Counted from the first letter of the stretch, positions 41,546-50,805 are shown. The stretch: DNA of 64,000 nucleotides from Pseudonocardia halophobica (GCF_027922425.1 NZ_BSFQ01000036.1:1-64000); one strand, 5' to 3'. Translations and numbers: made by a program. The notes: a model not told the origin generated them from the letters alone.

Positions 41546-44008
41546 ATGGCGGACCTCGTCCTCCCGCTCGGCGCGTCCGGGGCGACCGACCTCGCGACGG
41601 CCGGCGGCAAGGGGGCCTCGCTGGCCCGTGCGGTGCGGGCGGGGCTGCCGGTGCCGCCGGGCTTCGTCGTCACCACGGCCGCCTACCGCGGCTACGCCGC
41701 CGGGCTGCCGGAGCGGCCGCGTCCGGAGGACTTCACGGCCGCGTTGCCCGACGACCTCGCCGCCGCCGTCCGGGCCGCCTACTCCGCCCTGGGCGGCCCG
41801 CCGGTGGCGGTCCGGTCGTCGGCGACCGCCGAGGACCTGCCCGGGCTGTCGTTCGCCGGCCAGCAGGAGACCGTGCTCGACGTCCGCGACGCCGACGGGG
41901 TGCTCGACGCCGTCCGGCGCTGCTGGGCGTCGCTGTGGGCCGGGCGGGCCGTCGCCTACCGCGACCGCGCGGGGATCGGCGGCGCCGAGATCGCCGTCGT
42001 GGTCCAGGAGCTGGTCCCCGCCGAGTCGGCCGGGGTGCTGTTCACCGCCGACCCGGTGACCGGTGACGAGGACCGGATGCTGGTCGACGCCGCGTGGGGC
42101 CTCGGGGAGGCGGTCGTGGGCGGGCTCGTCACGCCGGACGCGGTCGTCGCCGACGCCGCCACCGGTGCCGTGCGCGAGCGCCGCACCGCGGACAAGGCCG
42201 TGCGGACCGTGCGGACCGACGCCGGGACGGTCGAGGAGCCCGTGCCCGCGGAGCTGCGTCGCGTCCCCGTGCTCGACGACGCGCGCGTGGCCGAGCTGGT
42301 CGCCCTCGGCCGCCGGGTCGCGGCCCTGTACGGCGGCCCGACGGACGTCGAGTGGGCGTGGGCGGGCGGACGGTTCGCCCTGCTCCAGGCCCGCCCGATC
42401 ACCACGGTCCGCGACCCGTGGAACGACTCGCGCGGCCGCGACCACCTGTGGACCAACGGTAACCTCGGCGAGGCCGTGCCGGGCACCATCACCCCGCTGA
42501 CCTGGTCCTTCCTGGAGATCTTCACCGCGCACGCGATGACGACCTCGGCGCTGCCGGGGCTGCGGGCGTACGGCCGGATCGGCGGGCGTGCCTACATGGA
42601 CCTGTCGACGGCGTCGGCGCTGGCCGGCCTGGTCGGCGTCCCGCGCGGGCTGTTCGTGCGCCTGGTCGGCAGCGCCTTCGGACGGATCCCGGCCGGGGTT
42701 CGGGTCCCGCGCGCCGTGCTCGACCGCCGGGCGGCGCGACGGGCCCTGCTGCCCGCGGTGCGCGAGGTGCTGCGGACCGTGCGCCGGGAGAAACCGCACG
42801 TCGCCGCGTACGTCGAGGGCAACCCGGCCCGTTGCGCGGCGCTGGCGGCCCGGGTCGCCGGGCTCGACGCGGCGGGGTTGCGGACGGCATGGACCGCCGA
42901 GCTGCAGCCCCTCCTGGTCCGCGCCAGCGCGATGCTGCAGGTGGCCGGCCGCAGCGACCCGCGCGCGCTGCTCGGCGCCCGCGCCCGGCTGGAGCGGCTG
43001 CTCGGGCCGGCCGACGCCGCAGCCCTCGCGACCGGCGGGGAGCTGGAGAGCCTCGGCCCCGTCGTCGGGCTGGCCCGGGTCGAGGTGGGGGAGCTGTCCG
43101 AGGCGGAGTACCTGCGCCGGTGGGGGCACCGGGGCCCGCGCGAGTTCGAGGTCTCGGCGCCGCGCCCGGCCGAGGACCCGGAGTGGGTGCGGCGCGAGCT
43201 GGGGCGCTTGCGGGCCGCCGGCGCCGGCCCCGCCCAGCTGCTCGAACGCCAGCGCGTCGCCCGTGAGGAGGCCTGGGACCGGCTGCGCCGCGAGCAGCCG
43301 CGGCGGGTGCGCGGCGCGCGGAGGGCCGTCGACCGCTGGATCCGCGCCGCCGGCGGCCGCGAGCGCACCCGGTCGGAGGTGGTGCGGGTGTTCGGCGTGC
43401 TCCGGGCGTGGGCGCTGCGGGCGGGTGAGGTGACCGGGCTCGGCGACGCCGTGTTCTTCCTCGAGCTCGACGGCCTGCTGCGGGCCCTCGAACCGGGCGC
43501 CGACGCGCCCGCCGCCCGCGCCGCGCGGAACCGCGCCGTGTTCGAGGCCTACGACGCCCTGCCGCCGTACCCCGCCGTGATCCGCGGGGCGTTCGACCCG
43601 TTCGCCTGGGCCGCGGACCCGCACCGGCGGGCCGACCTGTTCGTCGAGGGCCGCCCGCCCGTGTCCGCGGACGGCGCGGACGGCGCGGTCACCGGGTTCG
43701 GCGGGGCGGCCGGGGTCGTCGAGGGCGCCGTGCGGGTGCTCGCCGACGTGGCCGACGGGGCGGCGCTGCGCCCCGGCGAGATCCTCGTGACGACCGTGAC
43801 GAACGTGGGCTGGACCCCGCTGTTCCCGCTGGTCGCGGCCGTGGTCACGGACGTCGGGGCGCCGCTCTCGCACGCCGCGATCGTGGCCCGCGAGCTGGGA
43901 ATCCCCGCCGTCGTCGGCTGCGGGGACGCCACCACCCGGCTGCGCACCGGCGACCGGGTCCTGGTGAACGGCTCCGCGGGGACGGTCACCCTGCTGGGCC
44001 GCCCGTGA
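41546..44008 (+). CDS. PEP-synthase-like phosphotransferase (rifampin phosphotransferase-like)
   Basis: An 820-aa protein with an N-terminal ATP-grasp domain (GGKGASLARAVRAGLPVPPG, VRSSATAEDLPGLSFAGQQE), a large central domain with little similarity to PEP synthase, and a C-terminal swivelling phosphohistidine domain with H776 in GAPLSHAAIVARELGIP. The PEP/pyruvate-binding barrel is missing, which is the layout of rifampin phosphotransferase, where the central domain binds the drug and ATP's beta-phosphate is moved through His. Substrate identity is an inference; other PEP-utiliser-like antibiotic or metabolite kinases have the same layout. It is divergent from the MFS pump. Confidence 0.8.
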   Translation: MADLVLPLGASGATDLATAGGKGASLARAVRAGLPVPPGFVVTTAAYRGYAAGLPERPRPEDFTAALPDDLAAAVRAAYSALGGPPVAVRSSATAEDLPGLSFAGQQETVLDVRDADGVLDAVRRCWASLWAGRAVAYRDRAGIGGAEIAVVVQELVPAESAGVLFTADPVTGDEDRMLVDAAWGLGEAVVGGLVTPDAVVADAATGAVRERRTADKAVRTVRTDAGTVEEPVPAELRRVPVLDDARVAELVALGRRVAALYGGPTDVEWAWAGGRFALLQARPITTVRDPWNDSRGRDHLWTNGNLGEAVPGTITPLTWSFLEIFTAHAMTTSALPGLRAYGRIGGRAYMDLSTASALAGLVGVPRGLFVRLVGSAFGRIPAGVRVPRAVLDRRAARRALLPAVREVLRTVRREKPHVAAYVEGNPARCAALAARVAGLDAAGLRTAWTAELQPLLVRASAMLQVAGRSDPRALLGARARLERLLGPADAAALATGGELESLGPVVGLARVEVGELSEAEYLRRWGHRGPREFEVSAPRPAEDPEWVRRELGRLRAAGAGPAQLLERQRVAREEAWDRLRREQPRRVRGARRAVDRWIRAAGGRERTRSEVVRVFGVLRAWALRAGEVTGLGDAVFFLELDGLLRALEPGADAPAARAARNRAVFEAYDALPPYPAVIRGAFDPFAWAADPHRRADLFVEGRPPVSADGADGAVTGFGGAAGVVEGAVRVLADVADGAALRPGEILVTTVTNVGWTPLFPLVAAVVTDVGAPLSHAAIVARELGIPAVVGCGDATTRLRTGDRVLVNGSAGTVTLLGRP

Positions 44009-44440
44009 CCTCCTGCACGAGCGCCACCAGCCGGGGCACGGCCGGGTGCGTGGGCGGGTCGGTCCAGACCAGCCACACCGGGACGGGCGGGGCGTCGGCC
44101 AGGGGCACGTAGGCCACGCCCGGCAAGCGGTGCAGCTGCGAGGTCGCGGCCGGGGTGACGCCGACGGCCCCGCCGGAGGCGATCCGCACCAGCCAGTCCT
44201 CCGTGGTGGCCACCCAGGAGATCTCGAGCCGGGAGGCCGCCGGCCAGAGCGACGCGGCGGTGGTGCCGGTGACTCGGTTGATCGCCACGGTCCGGCCGAC
44301 GAGGTCGGCCAGGGCGAGCGACGCGCGGGCGGCCGGCTCGTCGCCCTCCGGCACCGCCGCCACCCGCGTCTCGTCCGGCAGCCGCGCCGCGCGCGTGCCG
44401 GGGATGCGCACCCGCCCGCGGAGCACCGCGGCGTCGACCG
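43986..44440 (-). pseudogene. Truncated LysR-family regulator (HTH missing)
   Basis: The open frame encodes the C-terminal two-thirds of a LysR substrate-binding domain (VDAAVLRGRVRIPGTRAARL, ASGGAVGVTPAATSQLHRLP, LVWTDPPTHPAVPRLVALV). The DNA-binding HTH and first half of the effector domain are absent, and homology starts abruptly at about 44440 next to a truncated RhtA gene. No start codon with a ribosome site is apparent. It overlaps the 3' end of the phosphotransferase gene by 23 bases. I take it as a deletion remnant. Confidence 0.75.
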
Positions 44441-44455
44441 GGACGCACGCGCGGC

Positions 44456-44740
44456 GACCTGCTCACCGTCCTCGGCTACGGGCTGGCGCTCGGCGGCATG
44501 AACATCTGCTTCTACGAGGCGATCGCGCGGAGCCCGCTCGGGGCAGCCGTGACGCTGGAGGGGCGCGTCACCTTCGCCGTGGTGATGAGCCTCTCACCGG
44601 CCGTCGCCGCGCTCGCCGGGGCGCTGGTGCTGGGGCAGGCCGTCACCCCGGTCGGCGCGGTCGCGATCGCGCTGGTGGTCGTGGCCTGCGCGGGCGCGGT
44701 CCGGTGGGGCGGCCGGCGGGCGGCACCCGTCGAGGCATGA
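44456..44740 (+). pseudogene. Truncated and internally deleted EamA/RhtA-type exporter
   Basis: The frame reads DLLTVLGYGLALGGMNICFY then EAIARSPLGAAVTLE, a recognisable EamA/RhtA segment. It is followed directly by GRVTFAVVMSLSPAVAALAG and LVLGQAVTPVGAVAIAL, which belong to the last helices of the same family. About 70-80 N-terminal residues and roughly 120 central residues are missing, with the internal join at about 44560 in frame. The remnant keeps about four TM-like segments and is unlikely to work. It faces away from the truncated LysR gene. Confidence 0.75.
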
Positions 44741-44747
44741 TGCGGGC

Positions 44748-45170
44748 GTGACCGCACGCCCCCTGCGCACCCGCCTCGCCCCCGACGTCGTCTCCGCGGA
44801 CTTCTGCGCCTTCTGGACCGAGCGGCACCTGGGCACCCTGGTCACGTTGCGGAAGGACGGGACGCCGCACGTCGTGCCGGTCGGCGTCACGATCGACGTC
44901 GAGGAGGGCCTCGCCCGGGTGATCTGCCGCGGCGGCTCGCAGAAGGCCCGCAACGTCGCGGGGGCCGGGCCGGAGGGCGCCCGCGTCGCGGTGTCGCAGA
45001 CCGACGGCCGGCGCTGGTCGACGCTCGAGGGGGTCGCCGTCGTCCGGGACGACCCGGAGTCCGTGCGGGACGCCGAGCAGCGCTACGCCGCGCGCTTCCG
45101 CGTGCCCCGGCCGAACCCCGAGCGGGTGGTCATCGAGATCCGCGTCGACCGCGTCCTCGGTATGGTCTGA
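44748..45170 (+). CDS. Pyridoxamine-5'-phosphate-oxidase-like (PPOX/FDOR) split-barrel protein
   Basis: A 140-aa split beta-barrel protein: FCAFWTERHLGTLVTLRKDG, TPHVVPVGVTIDVE, ICRGGSQKARNVAGAG and TLEGVAVVRDDPESV. This pattern fits actinobacterial F420-dependent FDOR proteins, with FMN as an alternative cofactor. It probably reduces a small substrate or acts as a biliverdin/quinone-type reductase. The GTG start lies 7 bases after the RhtA remnant's stop; the gene looks intact. Confidence 0.82.
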   Translation: MTARPLRTRLAPDVVSADFCAFWTERHLGTLVTLRKDGTPHVVPVGVTIDVEEGLARVICRGGSQKARNVAGAGPEGARVAVSQTDGRRWSTLEGVAVVRDDPESVRDAEQRYAARFRVPRPNPERVVIEIRVDRVLGMV

Positions 45171-45351
45171 ACCGATCCCGTAGCACGGACCTGTCGGATC
45201 GTGTCCGGATCGGGCACGCTGGACGCACTTTCCGGGTCAGGAGTCCCCACCGTCGCGGGCCGGCCCGTCCGGCACACCGTCACGATCCGGTGCCGGGCAG
45301 CGCAGGACAGCACGCAGACCACGCACCAGCACGCGAGGACCGAGGGACACG

Positions 45352-46800
45352 GTGAGCAGCGCACACGAACCTGCCGCGAGCACGGCCGACGCGACCGGCG
45401 ACGGGGCGATCACGGCCGGCGCGCCCGACGCGCCGGACAACGTCGTGCACTTCTCGCGGACGCAGGCCGTCACACAGGCGGACCTGGAGATCCGCAGGCT
45501 CGGCACGAGCCGCATCGACTCCCCGATGCTCGACCTGCTCGACGCGCGGCAGACCACCGAGCACTACGTCGACGAGGACGACCGCGTCCTGCTCGACGAC
45601 ACGATCGCCCGGGTGACCGCCCGCGGTGTGCCGATCGACCAGCTGCCGGGCCTGGAGCCCTGCGGGCCGCGGCGCAAGATCTACTTCGACCCGTCGAAGA
45701 CCCGCGCCGGCATCGTGACCTGCGGCGGGCTCTGCCCGGGGCTCAACGACGTCATCGCCGGCCTGGTCCGCACCCTGACCTACCACTACGGGGTCCGGCG
45801 GGTCGTCGGCTTCCGCAACGGCTACCAGGGTTTCATCTCCCGCTACGGCTACGACGAGGTCGAGCTCACCCCGCAGTACGTCCGCGACATCGCGGTCGAC
45901 GGCGGCACCGTGCTGGGTACCTCCCGCGGCCACCAGGACCCCGAGGAGATCGTCGACTGCCTCGAGCGGATGCACATCAACATCCTGTTCGTGATCGGGG
46001 GCGACGGCTCCATGCGGGGCGCCATGGGCATCGCGCGGGTCATCGCCGAGCGCAACCTCAAGATCGCGGTCGTCGGGGTGCCGAAGACGATCGACAACGA
46101 CATCCCGTACATCGACCAGAGCTTCGGCTTCCAGACGGCCTTCTCCCGGGCGTCGGACTCGATCCGCGCGGTCACCGTCGAGGCCAAGTCCACGGCCAAC
46201 GGCATCGGCCTGGTCAAGCTGATGGGCCGGCACTCGGGCTTCATCGCCTGCTACGCCGCGCTCGCGCGCAGCGACGCGGACGTCGTGCTGATCCCGGAGG
46301 TCCCGTTCGCCCTGGAGGGCGACACCGGCCTGCTGGCCCACCTGCGCAGGCGGGTGGAGCAGCGCGGGCACGCGGTGGTCGTCGTCGCGGAGGGGGCGGG
46401 GCAGGAGCTGCTGGAGGCGGCCCAGGCCAGCCGCTCGACCACCGACGCCTCGGGCAACCGCAAGCTCGGCGACATCGGCCGCTACCTGCGGGACCGCATC
46501 GAGGACCACTTCGACGGGGCCGGGATCGAGACGTCGGTGCGCTACATCGACCCCAGCTACGCGATCCGCTCCGTGCCGGCCAACCCGTACGACAGCGTGT
46601 ACACGGTCCGGCTGTCGCAGGCGGCGGTGCACGCGGCCATGTCCGGGCGCACGGCGATGGTCGTCGGGCGGGTGCGGCGCCGCTTCGTGCACATCCCGAT
46701 GCCACTCGCGGTGAGCAAGCGCAACCAGGTCGACCCGCACGGCGACCTCTGGCAGGCGGTGCTCGAGTCGACCGGACAACCCGTCCGCTTCGGGGCCTGA
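45352..46800 (+). CDS. 6-phosphofructokinase of the long, PPi-PFK-like lineage
   Basis: A 482-aa PFK with a long N-terminal extension, the phosphate loop VTCGGLCPGLNDVIAGL, GGDGS (216-220), PKTIDND (244-250) and the fructose-6-phosphate site KLMGRHSGF. The PKT motif is that of the pyrophosphate-dependent lineage, but the third position of GGDGS is Gly, not the Asp (GGDDS) usually linked to PPi use; this combination resembles long ATP-dependent PFKs in plants and trypanosomatids. ATP dependence is thus the better guess. The GTG start has GAGGACCGAGGG upstream. Confidence 0.88.
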   Translation: MSSAHEPAASTADATGDGAITAGAPDAPDNVVHFSRTQAVTQADLEIRRLGTSRIDSPMLDLLDARQTTEHYVDEDDRVLLDDTIARVTARGVPIDQLPGLEPCGPRRKIYFDPSKTRAGIVTCGGLCPGLNDVIAGLVRTLTYHYGVRRVVGFRNGYQGFISRYGYDEVELTPQYVRDIAVDGGTVLGTSRGHQDPEEIVDCLERMHINILFVIGGDGSMRGAMGIARVIAERNLKIAVVGVPKTIDNDIPYIDQSFGFQTAFSRASDSIRAVTVEAKSTANGIGLVKLMGRHSGFIACYAALARSDADVVLIPEVPFALEGDTGLLAHLRRRVEQRGHAVVVVAEGAGQELLEAAQASRSTTDASGNRKLGDIGRYLRDRIEDHFDGAGIETSVRYIDPSYAIRSVPANPYDSVYTVRLSQAAVHAAMSGRTAMVVGRVRRRFVHIPMPLAVSKRNQVDPHGDLWQAVLESTGQPVRFGA

Positions 46801-46820
46801 TTCCCCCTACTGTGGCGGGC

Positions 46821-47633
46821 GTGCAGCACCCGGCCCTGCGCTTCCTCGGGCACTCGACCACCCGCCTGGAGCTGGGCGGGCGCGTCGTCCTCACCGACCC
46901 CGTCCTCACCCCGCGGGTGTCGCTGCTGCGCCGCGTGGTGCCGCCGCTGCGCGCCGAGGACTGGGTCGACGCGGACCTCGTCCTGATCTCCCACCTGCAC
47001 GGCGACCACCTGCACCTGCCCTCGCTGCGGCTGCTCCGTCCCGACACCCGGGTCGTGGTGCCGCGCGGGGCGGCCGAGTGGGTGCGCAGGCGCGGCGTGC
47101 GGCGCGTCGAGGAGATCGACGTCGGGCAGGAGATCCGCGACGGCGGGGTGCGGGTCACCGCGGTGCCGGCCGCGCACAGCGGGCACCGGTGGGGCCCGCG
47201 TTCCACCCGCGGGCCGCAGTCGCCGGCGCTCGGGCACGTCCTGGAGGCCGACGGCCTGCGCATCTACGCCGCCGGCGACACCGACCTCTTCGACGGGATG
47301 GCCGACCTCGGGTCCCTCGGCCTGGACGTCGCCCTGCTGCCGGTGTGGGGCTGGGGCCCGAATCTCGGCCCGGGGCACCTCGACCCGGAGCGGGCCGCCG
47401 AGGCCGTCGACGTGCTGCGGCCCCGGCTCGCCGTCCCGGTCCACTGGGGGACGCTGGCCGTCGCCGGGCTGACCCGCGCACCGGCCGGGCACGGCGCACG
47501 GATGCGGGCGCTGCTGCACGACCCACCGCACCGGTTCGCCGCCGCGGCGCGGGAGCGGGGCAGTACCAGCACGATCACGATCGCCCGGCCGGGGCAGGAC
47601 GTGCCGCTCGACGGCGAGGGGCACCGGGAATGA
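46821..47633 (+). CDS. Metallo-beta-lactamase-fold hydrolase (UlaG/YycJ-like)
   Basis: A 270-aa MBL-fold protein with the zinc motif HLHGDHLH, AAHSGHRWG, AGDTDLFDGM and the final histidine in PVHWGTL. It resembles broad families of lactone/phosphodiester-type MBL enzymes similar to UlaG. A GTG start is used; another GTG lies three codons upstream. It is the first of three tightly packed genes with DedA and a phosphodiesterase. Substrate unknown. Confidence 0.85.
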   Translation: MQHPALRFLGHSTTRLELGGRVVLTDPVLTPRVSLLRRVVPPLRAEDWVDADLVLISHLHGDHLHLPSLRLLRPDTRVVVPRGAAEWVRRRGVRRVEEIDVGQEIRDGGVRVTAVPAAHSGHRWGPRSTRGPQSPALGHVLEADGLRIYAAGDTDLFDGMADLGSLGLDVALLPVWGWGPNLGPGHLDPERAAEAVDVLRPRLAVPVHWGTLAVAGLTRAPAGHGARMRALLHDPPHRFAAAARERGSTSTITIARPGQDVPLDGEGHRE

Positions 47634-47640
47634 TGTCCGC

Positions 47641-48348
47641 GTGACGGGCACCTTCGCGGCGGACTGGACGAACCCGCAGGCCATCGGCTACCCGGTGCTG
47701 ATCGGCGGCGTCCTGCTCGGGTCGGTCGTCCCGGTGGTGCCCACGGGCGCGGTCGTCGGCGCGGCCGCCGCCGTCGCGATGACGACCTCGCACCTGTCGC
47801 TCCCGCTGGTGCTGCTGGCCGCGACCCTGGCCGCGTTCGTGGGCGACGTCGTGACCTACGGGGTCGCCCGGCTGGGTGGTGGGGCGGCGGTGCGCTTCGT
47901 CGCCCGCGGCCAGACGCCGGAGCAGCTCGCCCGGGCCCGGGCGCGGTTCAGGCGACACGGGTGGCAGCTGATCGTCGTCGGGCGGCTGGTGCCGGCGGGG
48001 CGGATCCCGGCGCTCGTGGCCGCGGGCACCCTGGGCTACCCGTGGCGCCGGTTCCTGCCGTCGGCGCTGGTCGCGTGCCTGCTGTGGGCGGTCGCGTACG
48101 CCCTGCTCGGCATCCTCTCCGGCGGGCTGTTCGACGACCCGCTCGTGGCCACGCTCGGTGCTGCGGTGCTCGTGCTCCTGGTCGGCGCGCTGTCCGCGGG
48201 GATCGCCCGGCTGGTGCGACGACGGCGCGCCCGGCGTGCCCCGGACGTCGTCCCCGACGAGCCGGGGGAGATGATCGATCCCGCGGCCGGCCCGGCGCGG
48301 CGCGGCCCGCTGCCGCCGCCCACGCCGACCGACCAGGAGCGCCCGTGA
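47641..48348 (+). CDS. DedA/VTT-domain membrane protein
   Basis: A 235-aa integral membrane protein with the DedA (SNARE-associated/VTT) pattern: AFVGDVVTYGVARLGGGAAV, FRRHGWQLIVVGRLVPAGRI and ALVAAGTLGYPWRRFLPSAL, plus C-terminal TM helices. DedA proteins are needed for envelope lipid recycling and proton-motive-force homeostasis, with evidence for lipid flipping. The cytoplasmic tail is Arg- and Pro-rich. The GTG start lies 7 bases after the MBL gene, and its stop overlaps the next gene (GTGA). Confidence 0.85.
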   Translation: MTGTFAADWTNPQAIGYPVLIGGVLLGSVVPVVPTGAVVGAAAAVAMTTSHLSLPLVLLAATLAAFVGDVVTYGVARLGGGAAVRFVARGQTPEQLARARARFRRHGWQLIVVGRLVPAGRIPALVAAGTLGYPWRRFLPSALVACLLWAVAYALLGILSGGLFDDPLVATLGAAVLVLLVGALSAGIARLVRRRRARRAPDVVPDEPGEMIDPAAGPARRGPLPPPTPTDQERP

Positions 48349-50540
48349 ACCGGACCGGCCCGATCGTCCGCGACTACCGCGCGACGCCCGTCGAGCGCGG
48401 GCCGCTGCTGCGCGGCGGGCGCGTGGTGGCCCGCGTGGTGCTGGTGTGGGCCCTGGTCACGGCCGCGCTGCACCTGCTCGACGTCTGGCTCACCGGGTTC
48501 GCCATGGCCGGCTGGTGGCAGCCCACGGTCTGCGCGCTGCTGCTCGGCCTGCTCACCGCCGTCGTCTGGCCGTTGGTGCTGCGGGTCGCGCTGCCGCTGG
48601 CCCTGTTCACCCTCGGCCTCGGCAGCTTCGTGCTGCTCGCGGCTGCGGTGCTCGCGATCTTCTGGCTCGTGCCGGGTGTGGAGCTGACGAACATCCGCAC
48701 CGCGTTCGTGGTGGTCGTGGTGATGACGGTGGTCAACGCCGTCGCCACGAGCCTGCTGGCCGTCGACGAGGACGAGCTGTTCTTCCGCCGCGCGGTCCGC
48801 CGCAGCCGGCGGTCGGCGGCCCCGGAGCAGCAGACGCCCGGGGTGCTGTTCCTGCAGATCGACGGGCTGGGCCACGACACCGCGCGCCGCGCCGTCCGCG
48901 ACGGGACCATGCCGACGCTGGCCCGCTGGCTCGCCGAGGGCAGCCACACCCTGCAGCACTGGACCACGGACTGGAGCTCGCAGACCGGCGCCAGCGTCTC
49001 CGGGATCCTGCACGGCAGCAACCACGACATCCTCGGGTTCCGCTGGTACGAGAAGGACCGCGACCACGTCATGGCGTGCGCGCACCCCGCCGACGCCGCC
49101 GAGATCGAGGGCCGGCACTCGGACGGGCGCGGCCTGCTCGCCGTCGACGGGGCGAGCCGCGGCAACCTCTTCACCGGCGACGCCCCGCACTACAGCCTCA
49201 CGATGAGCACGGTGACCGTGCTCGGCGGCAAGCGCTCGGCGCGGCGGCGCGACCACGTCGGCGGCGGGTACTGGGCCTACTTCGCCAACCCGGTCAACGG
49301 CATCCGCACCTTCGCCGGCGCGCTGGTCGACGCGGTGCGCGAGGTCGTCGAGGCGTCCTCCCAGCGGCGGGCGGACGTCCGGCCGCGCACCCACCGCGGC
49401 GGCCTCTACCCGCTCGCCCGGCCCGGGACCACGGTGATTGCGCGGGACGTCGTGGTGTCCGCGCTGATCGAGGACATGCTCGCGGGCCGGCCCGTCGCCT
49501 ACGCGGACTTCCTGGGCTACGACGAGGTCGCCCACCACTCGGGCATCGAGCGCTTCGACTCGCTCGCGGTGCTCCGCACGATCGACCAGCAGATCGGACG
49601 GCTGCACCGCGCCGCGCAGCTCGCGCCGCGGCCGTACCTCGTCGTGTGCCTGTCCGACCACGGGCAGACGCAGGGCCAGGCCTTCGCCGACCGGTTCGGC
49701 GAGTCGATCGAGCAGTACGTCGGCCGGCTGTGCGGGGCCCCGCCGCCGCGGCCGCGCCGGCGGCTCTTCGGCCGCACCCCCGCCGAGCGGTCCACCCGGC
49801 GGGCCGCGGAGGGCTGGCAGGTCGGGGCGGCGCTGGCCGAGGCCTCGTCGGGCGGGGGGTTCGTGGCCAGGCGGCTGCGGGCGCGCGTGGAGAAGGCCGG
49901 GGCCTCGCCCGCGAAGCACCGCACCGAGTCCGGGAAGCCGGGCGAGGTGGTGCGGGCGGCGCCCGGGGTCGTGGTGTGCGCGTCCGGGCACGTGGCGATG
50001 GTGTCGTTCACCGAGCACGAGGGGCGGGTGGAGCTGGAGACGATCGAGCGCGAGTTCCCCGACCTGCTGCCCTCGCTCGTCGACCACCCCGGGATCGGGT
50101 TCGTGCTGGTCCGCAGCCGGGAGCACGGCGCGGTGGTGCTCGGCCGGGACGGCGTGCACCGGCTCGCGAGCGGCGCGGTGGTCGGCGACGACCCGCTGGC
50201 GGACTACGGCGAGCACGCCCCCGACCTCGTCCGCCGGGTCGACACCTTCCCGCACTGCCCCGACATCATGATCAACAGCCGCTACGACCCGGCGACCGAC
50301 GACGCGTCGCCCTTCGAACCGCACGTCGGCTCGCACGGCGGGCTCGGCGGTCCGCAGAGCCGCGGCTTCCTCCTCGCCCCTGCGGAGCTCGCCGACCCCG
50401 GCGAGATCGTCGGCGCCGAGCACCTGCACCGGGTGTTCCGGGGCTGGCTCACGGACCTCGGCCACCCCGAACCGGCGACCGACCGCCCGGCTCCCCAGGT
50501 CGCCGACGTGGCGGAGGAGCGGGCCGCCCGGGTGCGGTGA
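48345..50540 (+). CDS. Membrane-anchored alkaline-phosphatase-superfamily phosphodiesterase
   Basis: A 731-aa protein. The N-terminal about 155 residues hold four TM helices resembling a phage-holin-4-type membrane domain. The catalytic alkaline-phosphatase-fold domain follows from about 165: VLFLQIDGLGHDTARRAV (Asp metal site), TDWSSQTGASVSGILHG (nucleophile Thr/Ser region), YADFLGYDEVAHHSG, CLSDHGQTQGQAF and SHGGLGGPQSRGF. Ligand pattern fits the type I phosphodiesterase/nucleotide pyrophosphatase branch. It probably acts on envelope phosphodiesters. The GTG start overlaps the DedA stop, completing a coupled three-gene operon. Confidence 0.85.
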   Translation: MNRTGPIVRDYRATPVERGPLLRGGRVVARVVLVWALVTAALHLLDVWLTGFAMAGWWQPTVCALLLGLLTAVVWPLVLRVALPLALFTLGLGSFVLLAAAVLAIFWLVPGVELTNIRTAFVVVVVMTVVNAVATSLLAVDEDELFFRRAVRRSRRSAAPEQQTPGVLFLQIDGLGHDTARRAVRDGTMPTLARWLAEGSHTLQHWTTDWSSQTGASVSGILHGSNHDILGFRWYEKDRDHVMACAHPADAAEIEGRHSDGRGLLAVDGASRGNLFTGDAPHYSLTMSTVTVLGGKRSARRRDHVGGGYWAYFANPVNGIRTFAGALVDAVREVVEASSQRRADVRPRTHRGGLYPLARPGTTVIARDVVVSALIEDMLAGRPVAYADFLGYDEVAHHSGIERFDSLAVLRTIDQQIGRLHRAAQLAPRPYLVVCLSDHGQTQGQAFADRFGESIEQYVGRLCGAPPPRPRRRLFGRTPAERSTRRAAEGWQVGAALAEASSGGGFVARRLRARVEKAGASPAKHRTESGKPGEVVRAAPGVVVCASGHVAMVSFTEHEGRVELETIEREFPDLLPSLVDHPGIGFVLVRSREHGAVVLGRDGVHRLASGAVVGDDPLADYGEHAPDLVRRVDTFPHCPDIMINSRYDPATDDASPFEPHVGSHGGLGGPQSRGFLLAPAELADPGEIVGAEHLHRVFRGWLTDLGHPEPATDRPAPQVADVAEERAARVR

Positions 50541-50805
50541 TCGTTCCGAGCGTGACAGGAGCGCCGGTCGGGGAGCGGTGGTGTGACGCTCGCGTTCCCC
50601 GCAGCGGTGATCCTTCTGAGCGTGACAGGAGCGTTGGGTGGGGTGCGGTGGTGTGACGCTCGCTTTCCTCGCGGCGGTGATCCTTCTGAGCGTGACAGGA
50701 GCGTTGGTCGAGGGACCGTCATGTGCCGCTCGCGCCGATCATGCTGCCGGTGATTCTCCCGAGCGTGACAGGAGCGCTGCGCCGACAGCAGTGCAGTGAC
50801 GCTCG
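50534..50805. repeat. Four direct repeats of about 70 bp, each containing an inverted repeat
   Basis: Unit landmarks GAGCGTGACAGGAGCG begin at 50548, 50618, 50688 and 50761 (spacings 70, 70, 73). Most units end GTGTGACGCTCGC or a variant, so each can fold with GAGCGT pairing to ACGCTC. The first unit begins inside the phosphodiesterase gene (GCGGTGA contains its stop). The array fills the 322-base gap before the esterase gene. It may act as a stacked terminator or mRNA 3' stabiliser. Confidence 0.9.
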
